Notes: generated from the letters alone by a model not told the origin. 32,138 nt of DNA from Tetrahymena elliotti 4EA (GCA_000231825.2 JH720295.1:1478835-1510972), one strand, 5' to 3'. Counted from the stretch's first letter, positions 1-11,590 are shown. A program made the numbers and translations.

Positions 1-7
1 TTTTTCA

Positions 8-135
8 TCATGGTTGCTGTTGATTTTGTTGCTGTTGGCACATCTATCTCAGTAGTTAAGATGCTAGTATCCTCTCATATGTTGAATAAAACCAACCCTA
101 TTAAAATTGTTGCCAAAATATTTAACATATTAAAT
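8..135 (-). CDS. Possible last exon of a minus-strand gene (partial)
   Basis: Read from 135 down to a TGA at 8-10, this stretch is open with TAA/TAG as Gln. It encodes about 42 residues containing Trp, Tyr and Cys and ending in a Gln/Asn-rich tail (QQQQNQQQP). A pyrimidine-rich TTTTAG acceptor lies just upstream at 136-141 on this strand, as expected for a terminal exon, and an in-frame TGA lies a few codons beyond it. I could not find a convincing upstream exon in the window. The plus strand is also open here (1-168, ending in TGA), but its composition is less protein-like. Function unknown; low confidence. Confidence 0.3.
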
Positions 136-1478
136 CTAAAAGAAATCATAGAAAATCTATCAATTTGATAAGATTATTTTTGTTTAATATTTGATTTATA
201 AACAACTTAAACAAATAATAATAATAATTTTTGAAATTTTGTATTACTAGTATTTCTTCAACATTTTTCCATATTCATTTCCTTTAATAAGAATAATTTA
301 TTAAATTTAAATCATTTAAAAATTTTTAAAATCATTATTTTTTCTAAAAATAAATATTTAATGTGTTTTTAAATTATAGTTTTTTTACCGATTCATCACT
401 AAATTCTTTCTGTTTTTCTTCAAAAAATACTTAAAAAACAGCCTTAATTCCATCACTGTTTATGACTAAAGTTATCTCCACTGTTTTTTTGTCCAGCAAG
501 ATAAGAAAAAAAATTTTTATTTTTTTAAATTGCTTCTAGATATAAAATTGAATGCATTAATATCTCTTTAATATTAAAAAAATAAATTCTTGAAAATATC
601 TAAAAAATAAGATTTTTATTCTTGAAAAACCTTGAAAAATGTTAAAATATTTTAAATTTAAAGATATATCTGAAAAAAAATAAATTTATTTGTTGAAAAG
701 CAAAGGAATATTTTTAAAAAAATTAACCTTTTTAGTGAATAATAAAAGAATCAGATGGAGATACTTATTAATTATGCCAATTAATAATCATTTCAAATAA
801 TTAAATGGGTCTTTTTTTTATGTTTACAGAAATTTAATTTAGTAACTAGCTGCTTTTATCTTACCGCATATGAATTACTTTGAATTTACAAAACTATTAC
901 CAATTATCTTATCCACAAATCTTAATTAAATGAAGTTAATTTTAATTAACAATCAATGCTGAGAGAATAATTATTTGATATTTATTCTAAAATATTGTTT
1001 GTTTATTGATTGCTTGGTATCTAAGTTAATTAATTTCTAATGTCAAGGTATAATTAAATGTATCTACAAAGTATCTTAATAATTACTTAAAATATTTATT
1101 TTGTAAAAATTTTGATGGAAGCGAATTAAATTATAAAATAAACTAGAAAATAATATATATTATTTTTTAATACTTTTTTGAAATGGAAAGGGATGATAGA
1201 AATAGAAAAATTTAAAAAGATAAATCTATCCATAAGAAATAAATTCTATGTGTTTTTGTTTGCTTAATTATTTTCTAAATTTTATTGGAATATTGGATGT
1301 GTATAGTTAATATAAATGGCTGATAGAAATTAATATAGAATCAGTCATTTCTTGTTTAAAAAAAATTCAGCTTTTTTTTTCATAACAAATTTATAAAGAG
1401 TAAGGCTGCTAATTTAATAAAATTTGCAAAAAGTAGAAAAACAAACATACATAGAGATTATTAAAAAATAGAAAGTGG
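136..1478. other. Non-coding AT-rich stretch, no supported gene
   Basis: About 1.3 kb of very A+T-rich sequence with homopolymer runs and TGA codons scattered in all frames. No exon could be supported. It must contain the promoter and 5' UTR of the cyclic-nucleotide-binding gene starting at 1479, and may contain an intron of the minus-strand gene whose last exon may lie at 8-135. Confidence 0.5.
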
Positions 1479-4400
1479 ATGCAGCACATAAATGTAATTT
1501 TACATTTACTTAAACGCAATATTTGATTTTAATGCTTTTTTATTAGAATATCTTAGAAGTTCTTCAGAAACCTCCTCTAAAAAGAACTCCCAGAGACATT
1601 TTTTTACTGCAAAATGAGACAAAAAATATTTAGTTTTTCAAATAGTACAATGACAGTGGTGATACTGATAGTAATCAACAAATTAATTAGAGAAATAGAT
1701 TAAAATTCAAATCAATTTTAAATAAAAAGTTCACAATAAATGTTGTGTTTCCATGAAGCATTAGTATATGAAGAAAGACCAAGCCGTATTTCATATAGGT
1801 AAAGAATAAGCATCATTTTTATAATAATCAAGTTGAAATTATCATTAATTATTGTTGGAAAGATATCATTATTGTTTGGAAAAAAGTAGCAAAAATATCT
1901 CAAAATATTTGATAAAATGAAAATAATAATAGAAGAATAAATTTATGATTTAAAACAATTTATTATTTAACTTATTAAAGTATTCTATTTATAATATTAT
2001 TATATATACAGACACAACAGGATCAAAATTTTATCTAATTTTAGAAGGAACAGTTGGGGTTTATATAAGACTCCCAAAAAAGAGATAGGAAAATGAAGAA
2101 AATCAGCCAGAAAGTGCAACTTAAATAAATCTTGATTTAGTCTGTGTCAAAGAGCTGAGTGCGGGAACTGGTTTTGGTGAGCTAGCTTTAATTAATAATA
2201 AGCCTAGATTGGCTAGTATTATCTGCCATTCGAATTGCCATTTTGCAACTCTTGATAAAAAAGAATTTAATGAAATCTTAAAGGAAAAAGAAGAAGAAAA
2301 ACTCATCAAAGAAATGGGTTTTTTTGCTAGTCTCCCATTCTTCAAGGGCTGGAGCTTTAACTTAGTTAAGATGCTCTATTTAAATTCTGTTCGTGTAAAC
2401 TTTGTAAAGGGCGATAGAATCTACAAAGAAGGGTCAGAACCTCTTGCAGTATATATTATTGTTTCTGGAGAGTTTGTGGTAATACTTTTCTTACATTATC
2501 AAATTTATTTTAAACAAGTAAAAATAAGTCAATAAATCAAAAAAATCAGCGCAAAAGGATTTATCAGGATTGAGTTATTCATTTATTTTATGATATTTGA
2601 TTTCTTAATTTGTTTTGATTATATTAAAGAGAGTACCCCCAAATTAATTAACAAATTTTTATTAAATTCAATAATAAATACATTTACATGTAACTCAATC
2701 TTACATAACGAATATCTTTAGGCTTTAATTATATCTATGTAGATATACTCCTTTAATTATTTTATTTTCTCCTTTCACTCTCTCATGGATTCATCAATAA
2801 AAAGCCAAAAACTAATTAATTGAAAAATGCTAAAACTGTTTGATTAACAAATTGGTAGTAAATTTAGTGGGATTATGAAGATTTATGGAAATTAACTTTT
2901 GTTTTTCATTTAATGATTAATCAAGATAAAAAAATGTAAACCAAATTGAATTTGGCATTTAATCCGCTTGCATTAATCAATAATAATACTGGAGCAAATT
3001 ATTGTTTGATTTATCTTATAATTAATTTTTTCCTTTATTCTTTAGAATTTAATTTCCCAAAAACTTAATTATAGATAGCGTATGAATTTTTCTATATTAT
3101 TTATCTTAATCTAACGTAATCTAATTAATTTTAAAGTTAGAAAAATCCTTCTACAAAGACGATTCTTGTGACCATCTCTTCAAGACCGCCTCCCAGGAAG
3201 TCAGGCATCTTATGGGAAGTAATAAAAAAGCCTCAAAGCAATTCCAAGTAAAACAACTAATTATTATTCTCTCATTTATAAACTTTGTTCTGAATTAAAA
3301 AATAAACAATTTGGATAATCGACTAAAACATTAAATATGCTGAATTTTGAAATTATTTTTTACATAAAATTGTTACATAAATTTAAATCCAATAATATCA
3401 ATAAAAAGCTTTAAAAAAATTAGTTGATATTTTATTAAAATGATGACTAATTTATTTGATTAAAAACTAATTGCAGTTGAAGATTAAAGAAAATAAATAG
3501 TTCTTTTTAAATCTAAATCTAATTAGAGGGAGGGGCAGATAGGTCAGTGTAATTTTTACCATAATATTGAAAAAATAATTTATAATATATAAATATCCTA
3601 TTATTTTTTTGAGCCACAAATTTCTCTACCCACCTCTTTCCTTATATTAGATCTCTCAAAAATTACTTTTTTTAAAAAAATAGATTTCAGTATACACAAA
3701 TCCTGAATTGTTTGGAGATGAGGAAATAATGGAGGGTGTTGACTATAGAAAATGTACTGCTATTTGCAATAGCGCTTAGGGCTAATGCATTTTAATTAAG
3801 AAGAGAGATTTTGAATTGAGAATAATGCATGAAGAGGGAGCTTTGGCTTACTTGTAAGAGAGATTGGCAATTAAAAATGAGAGAATGAAAGATAAAATTT
3901 AATCAATTACTAAGCAGATCATGAATTATAAAAATTTTATATATGATGATCCTAAAGATTTTAAGAAATAGGCCGAGTTTTAAAAGATTTATAGGACTAC
4001 ATAAGGTAAAAAATAACTTAATTTATAATCTCTATCTGATTTAAAGGAACTGATTTAAACTGGCTATGATCCTTCTAAGAAAAATAAAAAAAGAGAAAGT
4101 TTACAGCCTGATGTTAATTTTTATGAAGAGGGTGCTATAAAAAGTTAAAATGATATACAAATAAATAATTTAAAAGAAGATGAAGATTTTGTTCATTCTC
4201 CTTCACGTGTTTAATCACCAACAAAAAGTCAAAGTGGTAAAGATTCAAGTGCATTAAAAGATCATTTTTTAGAGTTGCTTTAATAACATGTAAGCAAGCA
4301 GAAGAAAAAGGAAGCAAAAAATTTGATGACTGCTACTTAAAATTTTTCAAAATCACAAATGGATTTTTCTCATTTAGAAATGAAATCTTCTTTGCTACCT

Positions 4401-6083
4401 TCTTAACAAGAATAATACTAAAAATTCTCTAGTTTTTAAAAATTTGATGGATAAGAATTCTCTCCAACTATCCATAAAATAAACAAATCTTAAATATTTC
4501 TCAACTAAAATGAAAGATCTCAAAGCAAATCTTAATTCCCCACTCTCAATAAAATGAATAGTTCTGCATACGACTCTTCTCCTTTGATGGGTCCTGTAGT
4601 CTCTAATGAAAAATTTTAAAAATTGAAATTGCAACAAGCATTAATGAAGCCTCCTAATTTTGTAAAATAATATGACAATCCAGAAGGAGAAGATGACGAA
4701 AAACTATTTAAAAAAAATAAAAGCTTGTCTAGAATTTTTTCAAGTAAATAAAACTCCTAAACTAGAATAACTTTACCTACAAATAATTCCTAATAAGACA
4801 AAAGAAGTACTACCTATAATATTCTATCTTAATCATAAATAGACATTAGAGATATCAACAGTAATGATTAAGAAGAAAACCAGCTTAAATAAAAAAGAAA
4901 AGAATTTGTAAAAAGTGGTAAAAGCTAAAGCTAATATATCTCTTTAAATAACAATTCTAATAATTTATAATATGTAAATGAATAATTTCCATACAAAATT
5001 AAAATTCAAGGTGAAGAGGAAATAAATTTAATAGCAAATTATGAGCCAACCATACATATTCGAGAATAAAATAATTAATTTAATCCCTAAAATTCTTATG
5101 AAAATAGCTCTTTAATTCAAATGCAAGCGTACAATAAATAAAATACTCCTGATCAATTTTTAAATTGTTAATAAAATTCTCTTGATCCTAAAATAGAAAA
5201 CACTTTTTATGTCAACCATGATAATATTTACTAATAAAATAATCATAATTCGATTCTTTCTTCTAAATCAATTAATTAGATTCCTAGTTAGTAATCTATT
5301 AGATAACCTAAAATTGATTTAGATTTACCTGCTAATACAATAAAAGATAATACTAACTTTATTCCTCTTTTTCCTGCAGAACCTAATTCAAATGCTAGTA
5401 GAAAGTAATCAGATTCTAATAATAAAAACATAAGCTATAGAAGCATCAGTTGCATTATCTAAAATAATATAAAATTATTAGATCAATCTAAAGTTGATGC
5501 ATTAAAAAAATCAAGTGAGTACATTAGTGAATAAATCAAATAATAAATGTCCCCTCAAAAACAGCAATCATCAAATAAATTCTTTTCTAGGTAGCATCCA
5601 TCATCTTCTAAATCACCTAATAAAAGTAATCTCTATAAATTCTAAATAGAATACCAAAACTCTAATTAAAAAAAATTGGATGCTAATTTAAATAAATAAT
5701 TTTAAATATCTAAATAAAATGCTAGAATATATGAAGCAATCCATCATAACCCTAACTCAATAAAAAATACTAAAGATCTTTTCAGAGAAAGCAGCACAAC
5801 ACAAATAAAAAGTCCCAAATAAAAATTGCTACCAATAAAGGCTTAATTCTAAATGTATCCCAATACTGCAAGTATGTAAAGTTCTCCTAACTTTTCTAGA
5901 TAAACAGACATAAATACAGCTTATTCGGAACTTAATTCTCCAATGTAAACATAAAAGTAGCTATTATTTACTAACAAAACTAACAAAAAATTAAGAAAAA
6001 GTGATTTTTTTATATCCACAAGCGATTCTAACAATAATAACAAAATAATTATTAATATATAACATTAAAACCAAAATCTTTGA
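1479..6083 (+). CDS. Protein with two cyclic-nucleotide-binding domains
   Basis: Proposed exons are 1479-1493, 1547-1670, 1730-1798, 2012-2478, 3137-3247 and 3684-6083, giving 1061 residues and a TGA at 6081-6083. Introns are 53, 59, 213, 658 and 436 nt, all GT-AG. The N-terminus carries the family motif KPPLKRTPRDI (about residues 13-23). The first cNMP-binding domain (about 48-160) has YLILEGTVGVY and an intact phosphate-binding cassette, FGELALINNKPR, with Glu126 and Arg135, so it may bind cAMP or cGMP. A second domain (about 195-310) has VKGDRIYKEGS, IIVSGEF and FGDEEIMEG. A short helical, coiled-coil-like stretch and about 700 low-complexity Gln/Asn/Ser/Lys residues follow; no kinase or channel domain is seen. 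The third exon's AAAAAG acceptor is unusual but is the one that restores the conserved HNKCC region. Likely a cytosolic cyclic-nucleotide sensor or scaffold. Upstream start codons cannot be excluded. Confidence 0.85.
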
Positions 6084-6733
6084 TAAAACTAAATTATAAA
6101 TTCTTCCTTTTGTAAATATAATTCTGAAGAAAGAAAAAACATGAATTTTGGTTAATTTTTACTAACTTTAATTTTACAACTTTTATAATAAAAATAAAAA
6201 AGAAATTAAATTAATTAATTTACTAAAGTAATTTTATTTCTGTTTTCTGTTTATTTAAATGCATTAATTTTCATTTTAATATTTAGAAATTTATTATTTT
6301 AAATATCATTTATTAACTTATTAGTTTATGTTTAAAGAATTTATCATTTAAAAAATATTTTGCTTTTAATTCATTTTTTAATTTCTTTTTTTAAAAAAAT
6401 TCTAACCCTTAAATTAAAATTTTATGTATTGTGAAATAAAATAAATTTTAAAATATAATTTGAAGGAGGGTACTTACAATTTTTATTTAAAAATGTATTT
6501 CAACATAAGATTAGAGTATGTAAGGTAATCATCTAAAAAAATATTTGAAGATTAATTTTAGAAGAAAAAAAAGATTTAGAAATAAAGAAATTAATTAACA
6601 CACAGTAAATAAATTAGAGAGACTCACAAATAAGAAAAATGGATTGAATATGTAGGTTTATTAAGACGAAACATAATAAATATAAGATAAATCATTTAAT
6701 ACATAAATACACTTAGTTAGTAAGTTAGTTAGA
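6084..6733. other. Convergent intergenic region (two 3' ends)
   Basis: This 650-bp AT-rich spacer lies between two genes ending toward each other, the cyclic-nucleotide-binding gene on the plus strand and the Lys/Ser-rich gene on the minus strand. It should hold both 3' UTRs and poly(A) sites. No gene seen. Confidence 0.6.
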
Positions 6734-9067
6734 TCAATGTTTCATTGATTTCTTGCTTGAGTTTTTAGAGTTAGTTTTTATTTTTTTACTTTTCTTTTAG
6801 TGTTTTTTCTTGGATTTATTGCTTTGTAAAGTGTCATTTTTTTTAGAGATTCTCTTTTTAATTCCTAATTGACTAAGTATTCTGTTGTAGCTTTCTATGT
6901 TCTTTTTAGGTTTGTCAGAAGAATTTTAACTGTTTGTGGCTAATTAAGTGTTTGATGTGCTATTTTCTTTTTTCTCATTTTAGGAGGATTGTTTATTTTA
7001 CCAGATTGACTTAGGACCTTGGGAGGTGCTAGCACTTCTTTTTTCAATGCTTTAGACAATATTAATAATTCTCAAAACTTTCTTAGAGTTTGAGCTCATG
7101 TATTTAGCTTTGGGAGAGAAAGATGTTGGGCTGGTTGAGTTGGATGAAGATGATGCAGAAGAAGATCTCTTGGCAGATTTGGAATATTTTCTTTTTTCTT
7201 TTGATTAAGATTTTTCAGATTTATTTGAATGTTAAACAGTTTTAGATGGGGAGTGTTGAGCGACCTTATCAGTTTTAGAAGAAGATTTAATTCTTTGCGA
7301 TTCTTTCTTTTTATTAATAAGAGGGGATCTTGATCTTTCAGCTGAATTTTCTTTATCTTTTTTTTGTTATTATTTGTGGAGATTCTATCTTTATTCGGTC
7401 TTCTTTTAAGGGGTTACTGATCTTTTATTAGAACTCTCTCTTTATGTTTTGTTGATGTTTTTCTTACAATGAGAATCAGCTGAGGCATCTCTATTTTTCT
7501 TATTATGAGAATCAGTAGAGATATCCTTAGTTTTCTTATCAATCTTTGCTTGTTTTGAAATAACTTATCTACTAATAGGTGAATGGTTTTTCTTACTAGA
7601 TTTAGAATCACTTCTATTTTTATTAGAGATTGCCTTTTTTTCATCTTTTTTCAATGATGCAGCAGAATTTTATTTTTGACGCTATTATTTTTCAGTAGAG
7701 TGAGAAGCACTAATCTTTTTTTAAGGAGGGGATAATTCTATTGTGGACTTTGATGTTGAAGAAGGCTTTTTTCTATTGTTGACATTAGATGAAGAGGATC
7801 TGCTTGAAGATTTCCTATGGGTATGAGATTCAGTTTTGCTTTCATTTTTTTTTTGGGAAGCTTATTGCTTGGTCTTTTGGGTTTTATCAGTGGCTTTATT
7901 ATTTTTGTTTTTGATTGGTGATATAGCAAGAAGTTTCTTGGTTTCTGATGAATGAGAAGATTTATTTTCGTCAGATTTTAATCTACGAGCAGATTTATCA
8001 GTAGAGCGTTATCTATCTTTTGATTAGGATTTAATATCTTATTTATTAACCTTCTTCTTTTATTCAACAGAAAAAGAGCTCTCAATTTTACCAGATTATT
8101 TCTTTAACAAAGTTTTGCTCACTGATGAGTTTCTAGCACTTTTATCAGAAGACTTTGACTTTGATTAAGCTCTTAAGCTTCCGTTCTTATCTGATTTCAC
8201 CTTAGTAGACTATTGCAAGTCCAAAAGTTTTTCAGTTAACTTGATTTATCTTCTTGATCTGGTGTGTGATTAAAGAGCAAAAGCATCACTTTTTCTTTCC
8301 TTTGAGTTGTTTGAAGTTTTTTATTTTCTTGAACTCTATACTGTTTTGCTAGAACTTTACTTTCTTTAAGTAACAGGAGTTTTAGGTTCTCTTGATAAAC
8401 TAGCTTTTTTAGATATAGAGTCCTTGCTTACAGAAGTTTTAGAAACAGATCTTTTGTTTTTATCTTACTTATCTTATTTTTTGGAAATATTTTATTTAGA
8501 TTAAGCAGTAGTAGTTTAAGAAACTGATGAGTTTCTCTTGTTAGCTGAGCCAAGAGTAGCAACAGAATTCTCAAGCAACTTGAATGTAGGCTTGGGGTCT
8601 CTCTTAGATTTTCTCATAGATTTATCTTGAGAAGAAGAAACGGGTCTCTTAACAATTTTATTAGGCTTAGGAGAAGTTGCTTTTTTAGTGATTTGTTTTA
8701 TTGGTTTGAGAGAAGCAGCTTTTTTTATTTTTGAAGAAACATCCTTTAACTTCTTCAAGAAATCAGCATTCTACTTGCTCTTTTTAGATAACTCACGATG
8801 CTGAGCAAGATTTTTTTATTGCTTTGATTCCTATTCCTTAGAAACACTTCTCTTTTTTTCATTATTGATTTTTGTATTTTTTTAGGCCTATTTAGAATTA
8901 TTGGAAATTGGTTTTTTATTATTTGCCTTTTAAGCTGCAGCCTTGGGGACTACCTTTGCTAAGTTCTGTTTAGGAGTCTTTGTGATCTTTTTAGCTTTTT
9001 AAGGCTAGAAGGAGGCTATGATTTCCTTCAACCCTTTGCTTGCTTTTCTCTATTTACTAATCTTCAT
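6734..9067 (-). CDS. Lys/Ser-rich basic protein, chromatin-protein-like
   Basis: A single uninterrupted frame with TAA/TAG as Gln runs from ATG at 9065-9067 to TGA at 6734-6736, 777 residues with no intron needed. It begins MKISKQRKASKG and ends KNSSKKSMKH. Almost the whole protein is Lys, Ser, Arg, Asn, Gln and Thr, with basic clusters, SP/TP dipeptides and imperfect short repeats (DSHNKKNRDASADSHCKKN, RKSSSRSSSSN). There is no folded domain, signal peptide or membrane segment. The composition suggests a nucleic-acid- or chromatin-binding protein, perhaps linker-histone-like or an SR/KS-type phosphoprotein. The Lys/Ser-rich micronuclear linker histone polyprotein of Tetrahymena is a thinkable relative, but that is inference from composition only. 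The frame upstream of the chosen ATG stays open for some codons, so the start is uncertain. Confidence 0.8.
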
Positions 9068-9888
9068 CTATCTTTTACTTTTTATCTCAAATTATCTTTC
9101 TCTTTTTTTTGTTTTTGATATAATATCAATATAATTTTTGATTTATTTTTGATAGCGCTTAATTATTTATTTAATAATATTTCCTTTCTTTCTTTATTTC
9201 TTTCTCTATTTATTAATTTACTTATTTACTCTATCTATTATTTGCTTGTTATTTTTTTTCATTTAGGTATTTATTTTATAATCAACTCAAGATTTTTCAT
9301 TTAAACATCCGCCCTCTCATCTATTTTTAAAATTCCTAAAATAAATTAAATTTTCTTCATCTACAATTTTCACAAGACTGTTTTTTATTATTGATCAAAA
9401 TTCCCCTTTATCATAAAAAAATAAATCAGTTTAAAGCAGCCTAACCCTTTTCTCTGTTATTAACCAGCATCTTTTAAAAAATAAATTACATTACTATTTA
9501 AAAACTAATTTTCCTTTTTAGAAGTATTCATAGTCAATTTTAGAAACAAACTCTTAATTATTTATTTAGAACTGATTTTTCTTTAAAATATATGATTTGC
9601 CCTCTAATATCTCAGAATAGATTTTCATTATTATTTTATTTTGCTGCTTTTAATTGTAAACCGAAATTTTATTTTATTAAGCAAGGCTAAAAACCAAATC
9701 AAATAATCATTTAACAACTATAAATAAATTACAAATTTCAAATTGAATTACTTTAATTAAATAAATGAATACTGTCTATTTTTTAGTTTTATTATTACAA
9801 TTCATATCACTTAAAATGAATCCCTCTCTATTTTTAGTTAAAAAATCACAAAAAATATAAATAAATTAAAAATATAGCTGTTCCTCTC
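9068..9888. other. Intergenic AT-rich stretch upstream of the Lys/Ser-rich gene
   Basis: About 0.8 kb with no supported coding sequence. Pyrimidine-rich tracts dominate the first 200 bases. It should contain the promoter of the minus-strand Lys/Ser-rich gene and ends at the long hairpin starting at 9889. Confidence 0.5.
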
Positions 9889-10029
9889 AATATATAGAAA
9901 AAAGGGGGTTCTGGCCCCAAATTATAAAAGCAATATAAAAACACAAGAATAAAACCATTATTGGTTTTATTCTTGTGTTTTTATATTGCTTTTATAATTT
10001 GGGCCAGACCCTCCTTTTTTCTATATATT
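9889..10029. repeat. Long near-perfect inverted repeat (hairpin), MITE-like
   Basis: Left arm 9889-9957 and right arm 9962-10029 are reverse complements over about 68 bases with a 4-base loop (TTAT). The only differences are a small cluster of mismatches plus a one-base indel near the GGGGG/CCCC stretch. Ends are TA-rich (AATATATAG...CTATATATT). The transcript or single strand would fold into a very stable hairpin. It holds no coding frame of note. It looks like a short non-autonomous foldback element, and it lies only 56 bases from a Tc1/mariner element whose own ends are different. Confidence 0.85.
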
Positions 10030-10085
10030 ATGTTTCATCTGTATTTACTGTGGATAAGCATATTTTAATTTGGCAAATGGTTTTA

Positions 10086-10113
10086 TACAGGAGAGGAAAT
10101 AATACCTGTTACA
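10086..10113 (+). repeat. Left terminal inverted repeat of the Tc1/mariner element
   Basis: This 28-base end begins TACAGGAGAGG and contains AATACCTGTTACA. It matches the reverse complement of 11294-11321 at 24 of 28 positions. The leading TA is the presumed target-site duplication. Confidence 0.8.
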
Positions 10114-10216
10114 GTGTATTATATATAATTAATTAGTCTAAATAAGAATCAAATCAATCTGTAGATATCTAATTTAATCTGAATAATTCAAAAAAATTAA
10201 TAAAATAATTATAGCA

Positions 10217-11267
10217 ATGGAAGTTGAAGAAAATTCAGATATAACTGAACTTGTAGCAGGATAGATAGTAACATTAAGGAAACTAGATTATTCAAAAAGA
10301 TAAGCTACCTATTTAGTTAGCTCATGGGGATATAACGTCAGCCATTAATCTGTGTGAAGATTTATGCTAAATATGAAAAAGGATAATTATTAAATAATAG
10401 ATAGAATTGTGGAAATACTCCTACCATTTGACATAAAAGAAAGCAAAAAATAATAAAAGATATTTTAAAAAATACGCAGCTCACTTCTACTGATATCTAA
10501 AGAAATGAAAGTTGAATTATCATAATTTAAATAGGTAGTCTATAAACAATATATTTCTTGAGACAGGTTTTGGTGCGCAATAGTTCATTTTATCACTGAT
10601 AGTAATAAAATAAAAAGAAAAGAATGGTGTTAGTCTAAACTGAAGTGGAAACTGAAAGATTGGAGCAAAATAACATTTACTGACTAAAGCTTGATCTAAG
10701 CTAGCTCCATATAGATAAAATGGGTTAGAAAATATGAAGGAGAGATTCTTGATGAAGATTATTGCATTAAAAAGAACAAATGGAACAATGGACAAATAAT
10801 TCTTATTTGGGGAGGGATCTCTATAGAAGGACCATAATCTTTATACTTTACTGAACACACAATAAATGATGAGAGCTATTTAGAAATATTAGACTAATGC
10901 CTTGAAGATTTTGAAGGATTTGATGATGGTTCACTCATATTTATGCAGGATAATGCATCTGCTCATACCAAAGCTAAGAAGTTTCTAGAAGAAATAAATA
11001 TTCAAAGATTGGATTAACCTCTCAGAGTCCAGATCTAAATCCTATTGAAAGCATTTGGCCTTTCATAAAGGATGATATTTAACAAAAGAAGACTTAATTG
11101 AAGCAATTGAAGAAATATGGTGGAATGATAATTATCTTAAAAATGTATGTTAAAAGTTATGTGAAAGTTTACCTTATAGGATTTAGTATGTATATATGAA
11201 AAAAATGGAGATTATGTAGATATTGAGTTTTTATAATAATTTAACAAAAAATGAATATTCTTATTGA
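10217..11267 (+). pseudogene. Tc1-family DD34E transposase, broken
   Basis: Starting at ATG 10217 the ciliate-code frame encodes a transposase-like protein. The first catalytic Asp is in TFTDQS, the second in LIFMQDNASAH, and the Glu in SPDLNPIES, about 34 residues after the second Asp (DD34E, Tc1 type). An N-terminal DNA-binding region is plausible around residues 15-60. The gene is broken by in-frame TGA at 10355-10357 and 10559-10561, and by apparent single-base losses near 11018-11021 and 11080-11088. The last frame ends at TGA 11265-11267. The lesions suggest old, unselected sequence. The TGAs would not be stops only if this organism read TGA as an amino acid, which the intact neighbours contradict. 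Confidence 0.85.
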
Positions 11268-11293
11268 CATCTAAAATTGTAAATTTTATTTGT

Positions 11294-11321
11294 TGTAACA
11301 GTTATTATTTGCTCTACTATA
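11294..11321 (-). repeat. Right terminal inverted repeat of the Tc1/mariner element
   Basis: The reverse complement starts TATAGTAGAGC and contains AATAACTGTTACA, pairing with the left end at 10086-10113 with four mismatches. It lies 26 bases after the last transposase stop. Confidence 0.8.
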
Positions 11322-11521
11322 AATAGAACTCTATGTTTTTTATTTTGTGTTTTTATCTCAAGATTAAATACAAATTATTTATAATTTAAAAAGATGCCAG
11401 TTTCAATTTAGAAAAATATTCATTATAAATTGAGCTTTAAGATTTTTTAAATTCTTTTAAAAAATAACAACTATTAAAAATAAAGAAGAAAAACATGGTT
11501 AATAGAAGTGTAGAGAAGTAC

Positions 11522-11590
11522 ATAAATATTTTAAAATCAACCTATAAATATTAATAATTATTTATCTATTTTTTCAATTTATAAATTCTA
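11522..11590 (-). repeat. Relic of the 3' end of the B-box/SPRY-like gene family
   Basis: About 70 bases resemble the 3' flank plus last codons of the TRIM-like genes at 27540 and 31354. A 20-base identical block (ATAAATATTTTAAAATCAAC) is shared with 27481-27500. A second near-identical block ends in TTTTTCAATTTATAAATTCT and carries the terminal EFIN-TGA codons of that family on the minus strand. Homology stops there; no further coding sequence follows. It is a truncated or transduced gene tail. Confidence 0.6.

Larger units (their letters stand above)
10086..11321 (+). mobile_element. Tc1/mariner-type DNA transposon, degenerate
   Basis: A roughly 1.24-kb element bounded by 28-bp imperfect inverted repeats, each starting with TA, the target dinucleotide of this superfamily. 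It encloses a decayed transposase in the expected orientation, starting about 100 bp inside the left end. Length and layout are typical of Tc1/mariner elements. The transposase lesions indicate that it is no longer autonomous. Confidence 0.8.

Noticed and set aside
89..97. AAACCAACC, resembling the core of the Tetrahymena chromosome breakage sequence
   Set aside because: The full 15-base element requires a following TCTTT, and here the bases are CTATT. A nine-base match is not enough to call a breakage site.
1..168. Plus-strand open frame ending in TGA at 166-168
   Set aside because: It overlaps the more protein-like minus-strand frame and its translation has no recognisable feature. In A+T-rich DNA with only TGA as stop, open frames of this length are common by chance.
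1671..1690. A 20-base intron in the cyclic-nucleotide-binding gene
   Set aside because: It would keep the frame but is far shorter than the other introns here; a 59-base intron ending at 1729 also keeps frame and gives a better match to the conserved HNKCC region.
4135..4637. Minus-strand standard-code ORFs inside the cyclic-nucleotide-binding gene
   Set aside because: They lie opposite a continuous, Gln-codon-rich ciliate-code frame that runs from 3684 to 6083 and are shadows of it.
7414..7929. Two short minus-strand ORFs within the Lys/Ser-rich gene
   Set aside because: They are in the wrong frame relative to the single 777-codon frame covering 6734-9067.
9901..9920. GGGGGTT and CCCCAA words as internal telomeric repeats
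   Set aside because: Only one copy of each occurs, inside a hairpin arm; there is no tandem telomere repeat.
10520..10795. Minus-strand ORF inside the transposase
   Set aside because: Antisense to a transposase region with recognisable DDE motifs on the plus strand; a shadow.
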